Origin: Isoetes taiwanensis
Lineage: Eukaryota > Streptophyta > Lycopodiopsida > Isoetales > Isoetaceae
Direction of reading: 5' to 3'
Length of the DNA: 64,000 nucleotides
Assembly (NCBI GenBank): GCA_021234155.1
Contig: JAJEKV010000053.1
Span: 8,011,424 to 8,075,423, forward strand
Part shown: positions 10,965 through 20,911 of the stretch, piece after piece
Layout: each line of letters opens with the position of its first letter
Position numbering within the stretch: position 1 is the stretch's first letter
The notes under the pieces: model-generated
The model's input: the letters and a program-made list of their open reading frames with translations, nothing else
Databases searched by the model: none
What the model was told of the DNA's origin: nothing
Position numbers and translations under genes: made by a program

Positions 10965-12213
10965 TTCTCGACTCGCGAGTCTAGAGCATCGAGGGTCCAG
11001 GGCATCCAGGGTCTTCTCGACTCGGGAGTCGAGAAAGCCCCCAGCGCTTCTTAGGGATGCTGTTCAACTACATTCCACTGTGGTTAGACCCAGAGGCCTC
11101 CAGACAGTCAGGGCCACTTCCCTTCGCAATATTCGAGGAAGATAGTTCGAAGGAGAGTGGCTCAGACTGTCTGGAGGCACCTAGGACAAGACACAGAAGA
11201 ATGCACTGGAGCTGGCATTGTTGTGTGTGAGACTAGCGGGTCTTCTCGACTCACGAGTCGAGAAAGCAGCCAGCACGCATTCAGGATTCTCATCTCAAGG
11301 AGGCATTTCCCTGTGGTTAGTTACAAAGGCCTCGGCCCAGTCCGAGCCCCTCCCCTTCGCAATATTCGACGAAGATGTTTCGAAGGAGAGTGGCTCTGAC
11401 TGGATCGAGGCACCTGTGACAAGACACAGAACAATGCGCTATATCTTGGGTGGGTCAAACACGGATGTGGATTAAGGTCCTGGCATTACTGTGTGTGTGT
11501 GTGTGTGTGATTAGCGGGTGTTCTCAACTCACGAGTCGAGAAAGCAGTCAGCAAGTCTTCAGGATGCTTGTCTCAAGGACGCATTTCCCTGTGGTTAGTC
11601 GCAGAGGCCTCCACCCAGTCGGAGCCACTCCCCTTCAAAATATTCGAGGAAGATGGTTCGAAGGAGAGTGGCTCAGACAGGCTAGAGGCACCTCGGACAT
11701 AGGAAGCAGACGAATGCCCTAGAGCTTGGGCTGGTCAAGGGTAGATGTGGTTTAAGGTCCCGGCATTGCTGTGTGTGAGACTAGCAAGTTTTCTCGACTC
11801 ACGAGTCGAGAAAGCAGCCAACACGTCTGTGGTTAGTCGCTGAGGCCTCCACCCAGTCGGAGCCACTCCTCTTCGCAGTATTTGACGAAGATAGTTCGAA
11901 GGAGAGTGGCTCGGACTGGGTGGAGGCACCTGCGACTGGACACAGGGGCATTGGCTGGGTATGACATTCTCGACTCGCGAGTCGAGAATGCACAAAGGCT
12001 GCAGCAGGCTTTCGAGGACTAGAAAGACGTTGGGTACCTGTCTGCATTCTCGACTCGCGATTCGAGATTGCCTCAACCAGCCAACAGTCTAGGGTGTACA
12101 TTCCCTGTTCTCGCCTCGCGAGTCGAGAAATTCTCGACTCGCGAGTCGAGAAGAAGGATTGTACTTCCTGGATTGTTGGCAAGCTGAGGCATTCTCGACT
12201 CGCGAGTCGAGAA
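10965..12213. repeat. Array of ten 22-bp palindromes (arm TTCTCGACTCG)
   Basis: The consensus is TTCTCGACTCG followed directly by its reverse complement. Sites start at 10965, 11014, 11243, 11521, 11791, 11967, 12047, 12108, 12131 and 12192. Several are perfect, and the 11966-11989 copy is a perfect 24-mer. The first half of the array is nested in ~233-277-bp units with the hairpins listed separately; in the second half the sites are closer. The array begins 885 bp upstream of ParB-like gene 1. Confidence 0.9.
11095..11927. repeat. Four long imperfect inverted repeats (84-bp hairpins)
   Basis: The copies lie at 11095-11178, 11328-11411, 11605-11689 and 11844-11927. Each has about 30-bp arms (GGCCTCC ... 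CCTTCG and CGAAGG ... GGAGGC) around an AT-rich loop containing ATATTCGA. Copy 1 has AGACAGTC in both arms and copy 4 has ACCCAGTC in both arms, so the pairing is kept by matched changes. They alternate with the 22-bp palindromes. Confidence 0.75.
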
Positions 12214-13206
12214 AGCCGGGTGTAGTCTGCACCTTTCCTGCAAGGGAGGATATTCTGTGAGTTAGAAAGATTTGCAATTTCTGTAAAGCAATTCCTGTTC
12301 TTAGTTCATAGTTAGAAACATTCATTTATAGTTATGTTCTGTTATGAAACATCCATAGAAAGTTTTGCAATTTCTGTTGTGAATCATTCATAGTAATGTT
12401 CTGTTACTGCTCTGCAATTTTTTTCTTCCTATCACCTGTCTCTGAGGATTCCTAATTCGGTTGCTTGCCACTAGTCTTACCACTAGTCTTACTTATGCCT
12501 GTACAAGGTATTCAATTAAACAAAAACTAAGAAGAAGAAAACAAAAACAGAAAACAAAACAAAAGCAAAACAGAAAACAGTGAATAGATGTGAAATAGAG
12601 TGAAACAGTGGAGACAAAAGAGAACATATTAAAAAAACATACCTGGCAAATTTGCTGGATGAGGAGGAAGCTTCCATGTTTGGTTCCATGTTTGAACAGG
12701 CGTTTGCAAAGTGAGAATAGGGATTTGTCGGGCTGGAAATTGTATCAAGGGATAGTAAGAATCTCTAATAAAAGAATATAAGTAAGAGTGCAGTAAAGGA
12801 CTTACAAAAAACTAAAAAGAAGCAGTAAAAGAAGCTAAAAACTTACACAGAAGAACCTCACTTTCTTCTTAGGCAATAACGGCCGCTCGAACACTCAAAC
12901 TGTGCGAAAACCTCGGGGCTGGATGCGTCGCGATCCGTCGACCAGGCTGCTGTCATAAGAAGACGTCGGAATTGAGTAAATAGATGGATCGCCAAGGGGG
13001 AGCTCCAGAGATGGAATAGAAAACAGAACGGAGAAAGAATAGGGGAGGATGAATGGGTCGCGGAGGAAGAGGAAGAGGGTGCAATTATTTCTGGCTGCAT
13101 CCAGTGCCATTATGACACCCTCTCACGTGTGGGCCATGCCATCCGTGACCTGGGTGTCCGGATTGCTGACGTGGCCATGTCAGCAGTCGCTGATGAGGCG
13201 CCACGT
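12214..13206. other. Intergenic, no gene recognised
   Basis: The first 300 bp hold short direct repeats around TATGTTCTGTTA and CAATTTCTGT. An A-rich run with AAACAAAAGC-type repeats lies near 12530-12580. The 12850-13110 stretch is open for about 70-80 codons on the minus strand, but it has no recognisable domain and looks like a G+C-rich leader region. Confidence 0.5.
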
Positions 13207-13440
13207 GGGCACAAAACTGTTTTCAATGGTTCCAAATTTTTAATGGTTTTAAATGTTTTTAATGGTTAATGGTTATATGGTTATAATATTTTAATGTTTT
13301 TAATGGTTATATGGTTTTAATATTTTTAATGGTTATATGGTTGTAATGTTTTTAATGGTTCTATATGGTTTAAATGGTTTTAGTAGTTTAAATGGATTTA
13401 ATGGTTTTAATGGTTGTACATGGTTTAAACGTGTGCTATT
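13207..13440. repeat. AT-rich tandem repeat (TTTTAATGGTTATATGG type)
   Basis: Variable units of TTTTAATGG, TTATATGG and TTTAAATGG fill the stretch. No coding potential is visible. Confidence 0.85.
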
Positions 13441-13513
13441 TCATTTAGGGAGCATGTGAGATGAACAAAATGGAGGCAAGGAAGCCCAGCACAGGACATT
13501 GCCCTAGGCTCCA

Positions 13514-14250
13514 ATGGAGGAAGATGGCCTGCTATTGATGCACCCGTGCAACGAGACGATATTTGCAGAGGGCATCATAACTGCAGTTGATCCTTTTGAT
13601 AGTGTGAATGATGAAAGGCTGGAAGATGATCATCTTGGAGTTGGCATTGGGAAGCTTCTTATCCAAGTTGATACAATCATGTCCCAGGGAAGCTCTAGTG
13701 ATTGCATTGTGTGCTCTGGGTTGTTGCAGTCCCAAACTCAGTTAAGATGGCCAATTAGATATATTACAAACATGAATGGTGAGAAGCTGGAAGGCCCTAA
13801 TGAACTACATACCCCAAGGCCCAGTGCAAGCCATGTGGAAGATTTGGTGGTGGATGAGCATCCTTTGATCACAAGGAAGAGGCGCTATGTTTTTCATAAA
13901 AGGCAGCCAAGGGTGTCCAAGAGGCCTAGAAGTGACAAATATTTAGAAAGGATGGAAAGTATGGCCCCAACCAAAGAAAACCTAGAGGCAATTAGGGGAC
14001 AAGAGTGTTGCAACCTAGATTGCACAGTCCAGTACAGTGTGGATGACCTCGTGTAGATAAGGTCCCAATACATTGGACAACTTCAGAAAGATTGGATTAA
14101 TTTCATCTACTCCTTGGATAGAAATTCCAGCTACGATGAGAACACAGGAAGGTTACTATATCAATTGAGGGGCCTGAAGGTATGTATGAGAGCATTGAGA
14201 TGGATTCTTGGCGTGAGCAAGTCTTCATTCTACAGAAGTTAGAAAAGGGC
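13514..14250 (+). pseudogene. Transposon-like protein fragment, interrupted by TAG
   Basis: The ATG at 13514 opens 180 codons to TAG at 14054. The same frame then continues for about 60 codons (IRSQYIGQLQKDWINF ... VCMRALRWILGVSKSSFYR). The first part (EGIITAVDPFDSVNDERLED ... LRWPIRYI) has the shape of the DUF8039-like exon at 10385. The middle has a basic segment (TRKRRYVFHKRQPRVSKRPR), probably a nuclear signal. The tail V-C-x-x-A-L-x-x-x-L-G-V-S-x-x-x-F-Y-R resembles the helix-turn-helix start of several DDE transposase-like plant proteins. No catalytic domain follows. Identity beyond 'transposon-like' is not supported. Confidence 0.4.
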
Positions 14251-14919
14251 ACAGGTTGTTCCAACATGGCAATGCACTCACTTTGAAACCTAGAGCAAAC
14301 ACTCTCAAGGCCATTGCAGTCTTCGAGAGCTTTGTGAGATACATGTCTCAATCTATGCCCCACAAGTCGAAGGTAAACGAGCACGGTGTGCGAGTGGTGC
14401 AAAGAAGCAACAATTCATTAGTTAGAGAAATTTGAAATTCTCGCTTAGTATGAAATAGGTTGTTGGTTGTTCAAAAAGCGCCGGAAGTTGTTGGTACTGA
14501 CCAGAAGATGTCGGCTATTATTGGGGAATTCGCGCAAGAATGACGGTGTATTATAAATTCAATTTTCTGAGGCCGTATTGAGGTCATGTCTGAGTAAATG
14601 CCAACCTGTAGAAATAAGAAAAGTGTTCATGAAGATCGCGACCGCGATTCTTTTTAGCTGAAGATAGTATTGTTAGGGGTTGTTTATGGATTTTCACCGA
14701 TATGAACATATGTTCGAATAAAGGCCTATGGAGTCAAAGAACACGAATATTAACTACTTTAGAGAAAGGTGTGTGCTGCAAACAATCGCGACTGCGATGT
14801 TTCTGGAGAGGAAAACATATTGCATATGACAATAAACACACAAACGTGTAGAGCAAGACATCCCAAAGTTATGTATTTCATAATATATTAATGTAAAACT
14901 AGGCGCCAAAGCGACCACA
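14251..14919. other. 3' flank of ParB-like gene 2 with palindromes
   Basis: No gene was recognised. It contains a palindrome of the GATCGCG-AC-CGCGATTC class at 14633-14651 and a decayed one at 14783-14799. Both are followed by TTTTTAGCTGAA-like or TTTCTGGAGAGG sequence, as at 16909. Confidence 0.6.
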
Positions 14920-16855
14920 TCATTGTGTTTCTGAAACAGTATCTGGTATCACACCGAGTTCCTTGGCTATTCGATTAATGTGTGCTTGCCCAGCTCCTAT
15001 GACCTCGTTAGTGTCCATCTCTGTGTAGCCTGTTGCATCTGGAATTTTCAAGCCCATGGCATCTGCAAGTTGTTTGACATGTTCAGCAGCTTCCTGTATA
15101 TCAAACTGATCTTGCTGCTGTCACCCAGTAATTCTTTTTCCAGTTCAAGGGAATCGTTTGTTGGATATAAAATTTTCATCCTCTTTGCTGGAACCTGATG
15201 TTCTTGTGTGTCAGTATTCTCAGGGCTCTTGATTTTTCAGGTCCTGACTGCTTCCCATGTACTCGAAAGTAGACCTGCCTGTTATAAAAGAAACATAACC
15301 ATCGAGAGGATTAGTTAGAGTTTCCAAGTTCTTCAATGTGTGATATATAGATTTTTTATCTGTTTGAGTAGATTCTAGCATTCTTTTCGTCTTCTGCATT
15401 CTTTCTTCATAGCCCTCAGCATCCAAATGATCTAAGATTTCGTCAATCCCAGATATATCTGTTGTCTGAGTGATTTTGATGTTAGGCCTGTTAAAATCGT
15501 CTACTTCTTTTTCTATGTCCCTTTTGTCTTCTTCTTTTGATACCTCGGTACTCTGCCGTGCCATTTTCACAAGTGTTTCAAGGAAGGATCTGAGAAATCG
15601 ACATACCTTTTCTTGATTTTCGAATGCCACACTTTTCTTGCCTTGCATCAGTGCAACACGAGAAGCTGTACCTGCTGAGAAAAAATCTAGAACACAGCCA
15701 TCTTTGGGCACCAGCGTATCAACGATGTAATAGGCATAGGAGGTCTTAAGCTGACATTGGAGAATAAAATCACCTTCCATAGCAGCCTATTTGTATCTTG
15801 GCTTACCAATGAAATAGGTCTGGAACTTCTTTTTTATTTTTTCATCAGTTTCTTCATTCCCAGTAAGAGGCATGGGGGGCAAGGGGGTGTTCTTCGGCGC
15901 GTTGTTCACCGGTGTGAGTCTAAGCTCCAACAGAGGTAGAGGTGGCACACTGTCATCACTTTTGTTTATGCACATATGACTGATGTAATACCGGTATTCC
16001 TTCACCTTCCGTTTGCTCACCCATCCTGGTTCCTCATATGACCCTAAAGAAATATGACCCCCCCCGAACATGTTTTTTTCGTCAGACAATCCGCAAGTTT
16101 ATGGAACGCATGAGAATAACCAAGTGATAAACTTTTGCCGTTGTCATGGTGGCAACCCGGGTGAATAGTTCCTTGGATTTCTTGGAATCCCAAATCTTTG
16201 AGAAGCCACGCATGTCTATAAAAACCAAAGTTGCGTTCTCGGAAACCGGTGTGGAGGTTGGAATGCCTTCCTTTGTTACTGCGTGAACAACATTTCTTTT
16301 TTCTTTTATCTTTCTTGCTTCCTCAGGCTTTAAAATAGCCCTTATCTGTTCTAGAAATGCTACAGGCAAGTTACCTAAAACATGTTCCTTGTTGTAATTG
16401 CCTTTCACATACTCTGTATCTGAATCTGATATGTCTAAAATCCGTTGTTCTGTAAAATCAGGAAAGTCTGCAACTAGGTCTTCGAAACTCTTGTATTCTT
16501 TTTGTAGCAAGCTAGACGCATAAGATAATATTTCTCTCTGCATGAATGTCAAGCTTCTGATGTCAACCGCTCGCTGTTTGCAGTCAAACCTACCGTGATA
16601 ACCGGATTAGACCTTCAGGAATGTCCTACCCTCCAAAATTTCGTCTAGCATCTGGAAAACCTCTGCGTTGGACATACCTCTCAGGTGTCTTAACCATGTC
16701 TTGTTGAAGAAGTCTTTGCTCGGCCTATCCGGGAGTTCCCCTTGATCATCACAAAGTTTACGGGCCACCCATTTCCCGGCTACATCCATAAGCTTTTTGA
16801 AGACGCTATCTTTCATGAAGATGAATTGTTTCTCATCTTTTAACTCCTTCAACTT

Positions 16856-16957
16856 TTAGTGTGGTGGTGGCTATGTCGTGAAAGTCCTGTGAAGAAAATG
16901 GTCAGAACAATCGCAACCGCGATCTTCGTGAGCTGAAATAAGGTTTGTACCTTCCAT
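16856..16957 (-). other. Intron of gene 2 carrying a GATCGCG-class palindrome
   Basis: The intron lies between TGGAAG/GTACAAAC and CACTAAAAG. It contains AATCGCAACCGCGATC at 16909-16926, the same class as the array upstream of the gene. Confidence 0.45.
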
Positions 16958-17740
16958 GCCGAGGTCATAGCCGTACCAATAGGGCCCTGTGGAGGACAAC
17001 CGTAGGCCTTGTGCTGATGACGTAGCTGTTGCAGCTTTTCAAGCAGGGGTTCTCTGTACACAGTATTTGCTATCACGTCGTTGCACTGGATGCTCAATTC
17101 AATGTACTCCTTATCCGACAAATTGCCATTCAGCACCCGGCTTCTTCTTCTTCTGGCATATGCTTTTGCGAATTTCAATTGTTGTTCCAGCTCGCCAACA
17201 ACACTGCAGAGCAGCTGTGCAGCGAAGATACTATGGTTACCGGATATGATATAAAAATTTTTGCCCACCAGATCAGCAGGCGTGGTCCATGTCACTTTCT
17301 TCCTGATATTTTCCATTTAAACTAAGTTAGATGACAATAGAATAGGATTATATACCGAAGATGAAAAACAGGTACCTTGTGATGGGGTCGAAAGGGATAA
17401 GGTCTGCAGGTGTGAGCACTTCCGTAGGATAAGTCTTGAAGCTCTTCACTAGTGTCTGTACATGGTCGTTTGAGCACATCCTGTGGGTTAGATTTGCTGG
17501 TGCAGGCTCGCAATAAAAAATTGAAACCTTTGTGAACCAGTTGACGCCCATAGGGTAGAAGCGTTTAAACTGTTCAAGTTTTTGAGCAGTCTGCTCGGCC
17601 ATTTTCCGTTCCTCTTCAGGATTAAACTTAAAGTCCACCGGCATAGTGGGTGCCTTTGGCCATGTAATAGCACTGCTAGTCGATAACCTGGTGACAGAAG
17701 GAGGCATGAAGGATCCTGAGGGCTCTGCACTGTCAGATGC

Positions 17741-18293
17741 ATTAGAGGTAATTTGAGATCTCATTTTGTCCCATTAAGGGATGCTTAAAAAGCCACATCA
17801 GCTTTTTAAACTGTCCAATGAGAGAAGAGCTCCAGTGTATTTTATTCCAGTATTATGTGGCAGCAGTAATTAATGCAGTTCTAACTAACTTTTGCAGTGT
17901 CATTTTTCTACTATAACTTTTGATCAAAAACTCCGATTTGAACACTATTTGTGGCAATGGATTCGTCTCCTCAAGATCTTTCTAATGACAACCCATTGTT
18001 ATATCTTTCGGGATGTAAATATATAAGAAAAGAGCAAAAAACCATATTTTTTAAGGTTAACACATATGGTTTGTATTGAAATACATCATAACCATATATC
18101 ACTTGAAAGATCTTTTCATTCTGCATCTAATGCAACAAACGCCGCAGCATTTTCATGAGTAGATCAAAAGTTATAGGGAAAAAACGACAGCAATGAAGTT
18201 GTTAATGCTGCATTAATTGCAGTTTGATGTAGAGTACTCATTCTATTGGAGGATTCTTATGGGGACAAAATGAGATCTCAAATTACCTCTAAT
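17741..18293. mobile_element. Foldback MITE inside ParB-like gene 2
   Basis: About 32-bp terminal inverted repeats (ATTAGAGGTAATTTGAGATC ... at the left, its complement at the right end 18262-18293) enclose about 550 bp. The interior also folds back, with CTATAACTTTTGATCA near 17911 and its complement near 18160. A TA duplication is possible at the borders. It has no coding capacity and splits the gene between its 18.3-19.0 kb part and its ParB-like part. Confidence 0.7.
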
Positions 18294-19084
18294 GTGTTCA
18301 GTCCACGGAGATTTATCTTCAATGTAGTGATTTTCCTTGGTGCCATGTTTTCACCAGCTGAGGCTATTGGACCCATTATAGCAAGTGGTCGACTGGGATT
18401 AATTATAGCAGAAGGGTCAGCCATAGTAAGAGGATCTTCAAGTTGGCTTTTTGGCATGGAAGGCTCTGCCAACGTGGCCGGAGACTTTACATTTTTCTTA
18501 TTTGCTTGTGCCTCAGCCAGTTTGTATCCATTACTGAAGGCATTTTTTCGTCACGTTTGTCTTTCAAAGCAATGCTCGGGGGCTTTTTGTCAGTTGACAA
18601 GCCTTTTCTACAGGCAGAGAATCCTATCAGTATGTCTCTGTTGCCCTTAATACCAGAGAGGGTAAGAGATTCATAGGACGGCAGCATCCAGTCGTACCCT
18701 TTGACACTTGTAGGGATGTTTTTCCCTGTTGCAGGCTTATTCGACTTGCTGGAAGTCATCAAGGATGGGTCATAGTTCCTCCACTTCAAAACATACTCCA
18801 AAAACTGGAGTGCCTGTGTGTCCTCAACACTAGCTATGATTGCGTCTTGGACCTAATTCTTAGTGCCCTCCCATATGGCAATTACTATGCCGACTTGTTC
18901 AACGTCTTCTGCTTTCTTTCCAGCATGGATGAACAAGCACAAGTCTTTTCTGCGGTCACGCTTGATGTGGGGTATTGCCTGGGCGATTTCAATGCACCAC
19001 TTCCTATCATTTGATGGAGTTATGATCCGAAGGGGTTCGACATCAGGGCCACGAAACAAATCCAAGGCTGCATGTAAATGTAAA

Positions 19085-19500
19085 GCTTATGAGAATGAAG
19101 CTACGAAACATGAGCTCTACTCTACTATACCTAGAAACATTTTACTCTATCGCGACCGTGATTCTACCAACAACAAAGCTATACCTTAGACAATTGAAGA
19201 TTCATCTCCACTCTACTATACTTAGAAACATTTTACTCTGAAGAATCGCGACCGCGATTCTACCGACAACAAAGCTATACTTTAGACAATTGAAGATTCA
19301 TCTCCACTCTACTACACTTAGAAACATTTTACTCTGAAGAATCGCGACCGCGATTCTACCGACAACAAAGCTATACCTTAGACAATTGAAGATTCATCTC
19401 CACTCTAATATACCTAGAAACATTTTACTCTGAAGAATCGCGACCGCGATCCTACCGACAACAAAGCTATCAAGGACAAGGTTTTTTAGCATGTAACCTA
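19085..19500. repeat. ~95-bp tandem repeat, four to five units
   Basis: The units contain ACAAAGCTATACCTTAGACA, TTCATCTCCACTCTACTATA and CATTTTACTCTGAAGAATCG. Each ends in one copy of the GC-rich palindrome. The array abuts the 5' end of ParB-like gene 2. Confidence 0.88.
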
Positions 19501-19528
19501 CTCAGAAGAATCGCGACCGCGATTCTTC
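19147..19528. repeat. Five near-palindromes (arm AGAATCGCG, centre AC)
   Basis: Sites lie at about 19147, 19242-19261, 19338-19357, 19434-19453 and 19505-19528. The last has 11-nt arms (GAAGAATCGCG and CGCGATTCTTC) around AC. Isolated relatives lie at 14633, 14783, 16909, 19570 (decayed) and 20669. Confidence 0.85.
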
Positions 19529-19529
19529 A

Positions 19530-20080
19530 GACAATACTATGCCTCGTATTTTATAAGGAAATACACAAAGAAGTTGCGACTGCAATCCTTTTGAGCTAAA
19601 GGTCATGGATTTACCTTCTCTGACGACCTCTCTAGGTGCCATGGATCGCGGGCACTGGAAATTTTTCGAAAAGTGGTTTTTTTTCGACGGCACGAGAAGG
19701 CGCAAGAATCTGTCGAGGCGCTGAATTTTCGCGAAGGCGCTGTAGCTACCTTCCAAATTTCGCAAAAAATGAGAATATATAGGTGCCATGCCGTCGATAT
19801 TAATTGCGCGCCCATCATAAATGCACCCGTTATAAATGCACCCGCCATAATGGCGTATGAAAAAAGGCGGGCGGAATTATAGACAAATCCGGACTGGAGG
19901 TGCTGCCCGGCTAGGACGTCTACTTTGAAAATGTGTACCACGATAGGGACAGGTAACTGCCTGCGGCACGAAATTACTGTCCCATAAAGTCCCCACGGAA
20001 CAAACCAGCTCGCCTTCTCACACGAATGGACACTGGAGATACGGAGGGATAATGACAGCTGAATTTGAAATTTAAACCGG
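19530..20080. other. Intergenic, no gene recognised
   Basis: A short repeat AAATGCACCCG lies near 19820-19845. Open frames here are short and lack domains. The 19640-19760 part is GC-richer but not recognised. Confidence 0.5.
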
Positions 20081-20199
20081 AAATTTGAAATTTGAAATTT
20101 GAAATTTGAAATTTGAAATTTGAAATTTGAAATTTGAAATTTGAAATTTGAAATTTGAAATTTGAAATTTGAAATTTGAAATTTGAATTTGAAATTTGA
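20081..20199. repeat. (TTTGAAA)n microsatellite
   Basis: About 17 near-perfect heptamers with one interruption near 20184. Confidence 0.97.
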
Positions 20200-20911
20200 T
20201 ACGTTCCCTCCAAGTGCATGATTTTGTGTCTCATCGATCAGGGAAAGTGCTCCGCCTTAAGGTGCCTAAAAAGGCCTCGATTTTGGTTCATGCGGTGAAG
20301 CCAGGAAGCTCCCAGCACTCCGAATCGAAGGCGCTCTATACCTGCCATCACAGTGCTATCTAAAGAACCCTCAAACGGCAATTCATCCCGAATCTCTAAA
20401 ATTCAAGAGGTAAGATTGGTGATTTGCTTTGTTCTTTGCGTTCTGTTAATGTTTGATCTAGTAACAAGTCCAGCGTATAGTCTGTGCCCTCATTTCAATA
20501 AGCAATCGAACAATTACGCTATTAAATCTGTCTTCTATCAGATAACCAGTGCAGCCTTTATAGATGCGATTGTATGTTATCTGATAACAATCCACTTACA
20601 CATTTCCAATTATGATTTTTGTTAACCTTGAGTGGGATAAGCATTATAGTGTTTGCTTTAAACTAAAAATGATCGCGATGGCGATCCTGCTGTGGATGCA
20701 ACAGTGTGGAAACAATAGAGTTGGCACAGCAGACCATGTTTCTGCTCGGACAGATCGCGGGCGCGCTTTCTTTAGACCACCTTGCATTCATTTTTGGAAC
20801 ATACAATCATTTCAGGATCTTTAGATCTTACATCCATTTTAATATCTGTAGATCAGAAGTAATACTTTCATCTACATAAGTTGATTAATATGGTTTCTAA
20901 CATCGCGGCCG
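20200..20911. other. Intergenic up to the truncated end of E1 copy 1
   Basis: No gene was recognised. A palindrome-like GATCGCGATGGCGATC lies at 20669-20684. At 20911 the match to E1 copy 2 ends abruptly (homologous to 30636). Confidence 0.5.

Larger units (their letters stand above)
14920..19065 (-). pseudogene. ParB-like/DNA-methyltransferase gene 2, decayed
   Basis: Read from high to low coordinates, the pieces are: 19065-18500 (unknown domain, TAG at 18853); 17740-17376 (QKLEQFKRFYPMG ... LTPADLIPFDPIT); intron 17303-17375; 17302-16958 (WTTPADLVGKN, then ISGNHSIFAAQ, the ParB-like box); an intron to about 16856; 16855-16620 (helical, KLMDVAGKWVARKL); 16550-16095 (NATLVFIDMRGF, at the place of the catalytic D-P-P-Y box but degenerate); 16089-15220 (DGCVLDFFSAGTASRVAL then VAFEN, a SAM-binding motif I); and a tail ending EAAEHVKQLADAMG ... 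at TGA 14920-14922. The order catalytic box then motif I fits beta-class N4/N6 methyltransferases, and ParB-methyltransferase fusions are known from phages and bacteria. At least two stops (18853 and near 15784), several one-base shifts and a foldback element at 17741 argue that it is dead, and the missing D-P-P-Y would also disable catalysis. Confidence 0.5.

Noticed and set aside
10965-12213. CRISPR-like array of palindromic repeats
   Set aside because: Spacing is irregular (about 20-280 bp), the spacers are themselves repeated, there are no cas genes, and the context is plant-like nuclear DNA.
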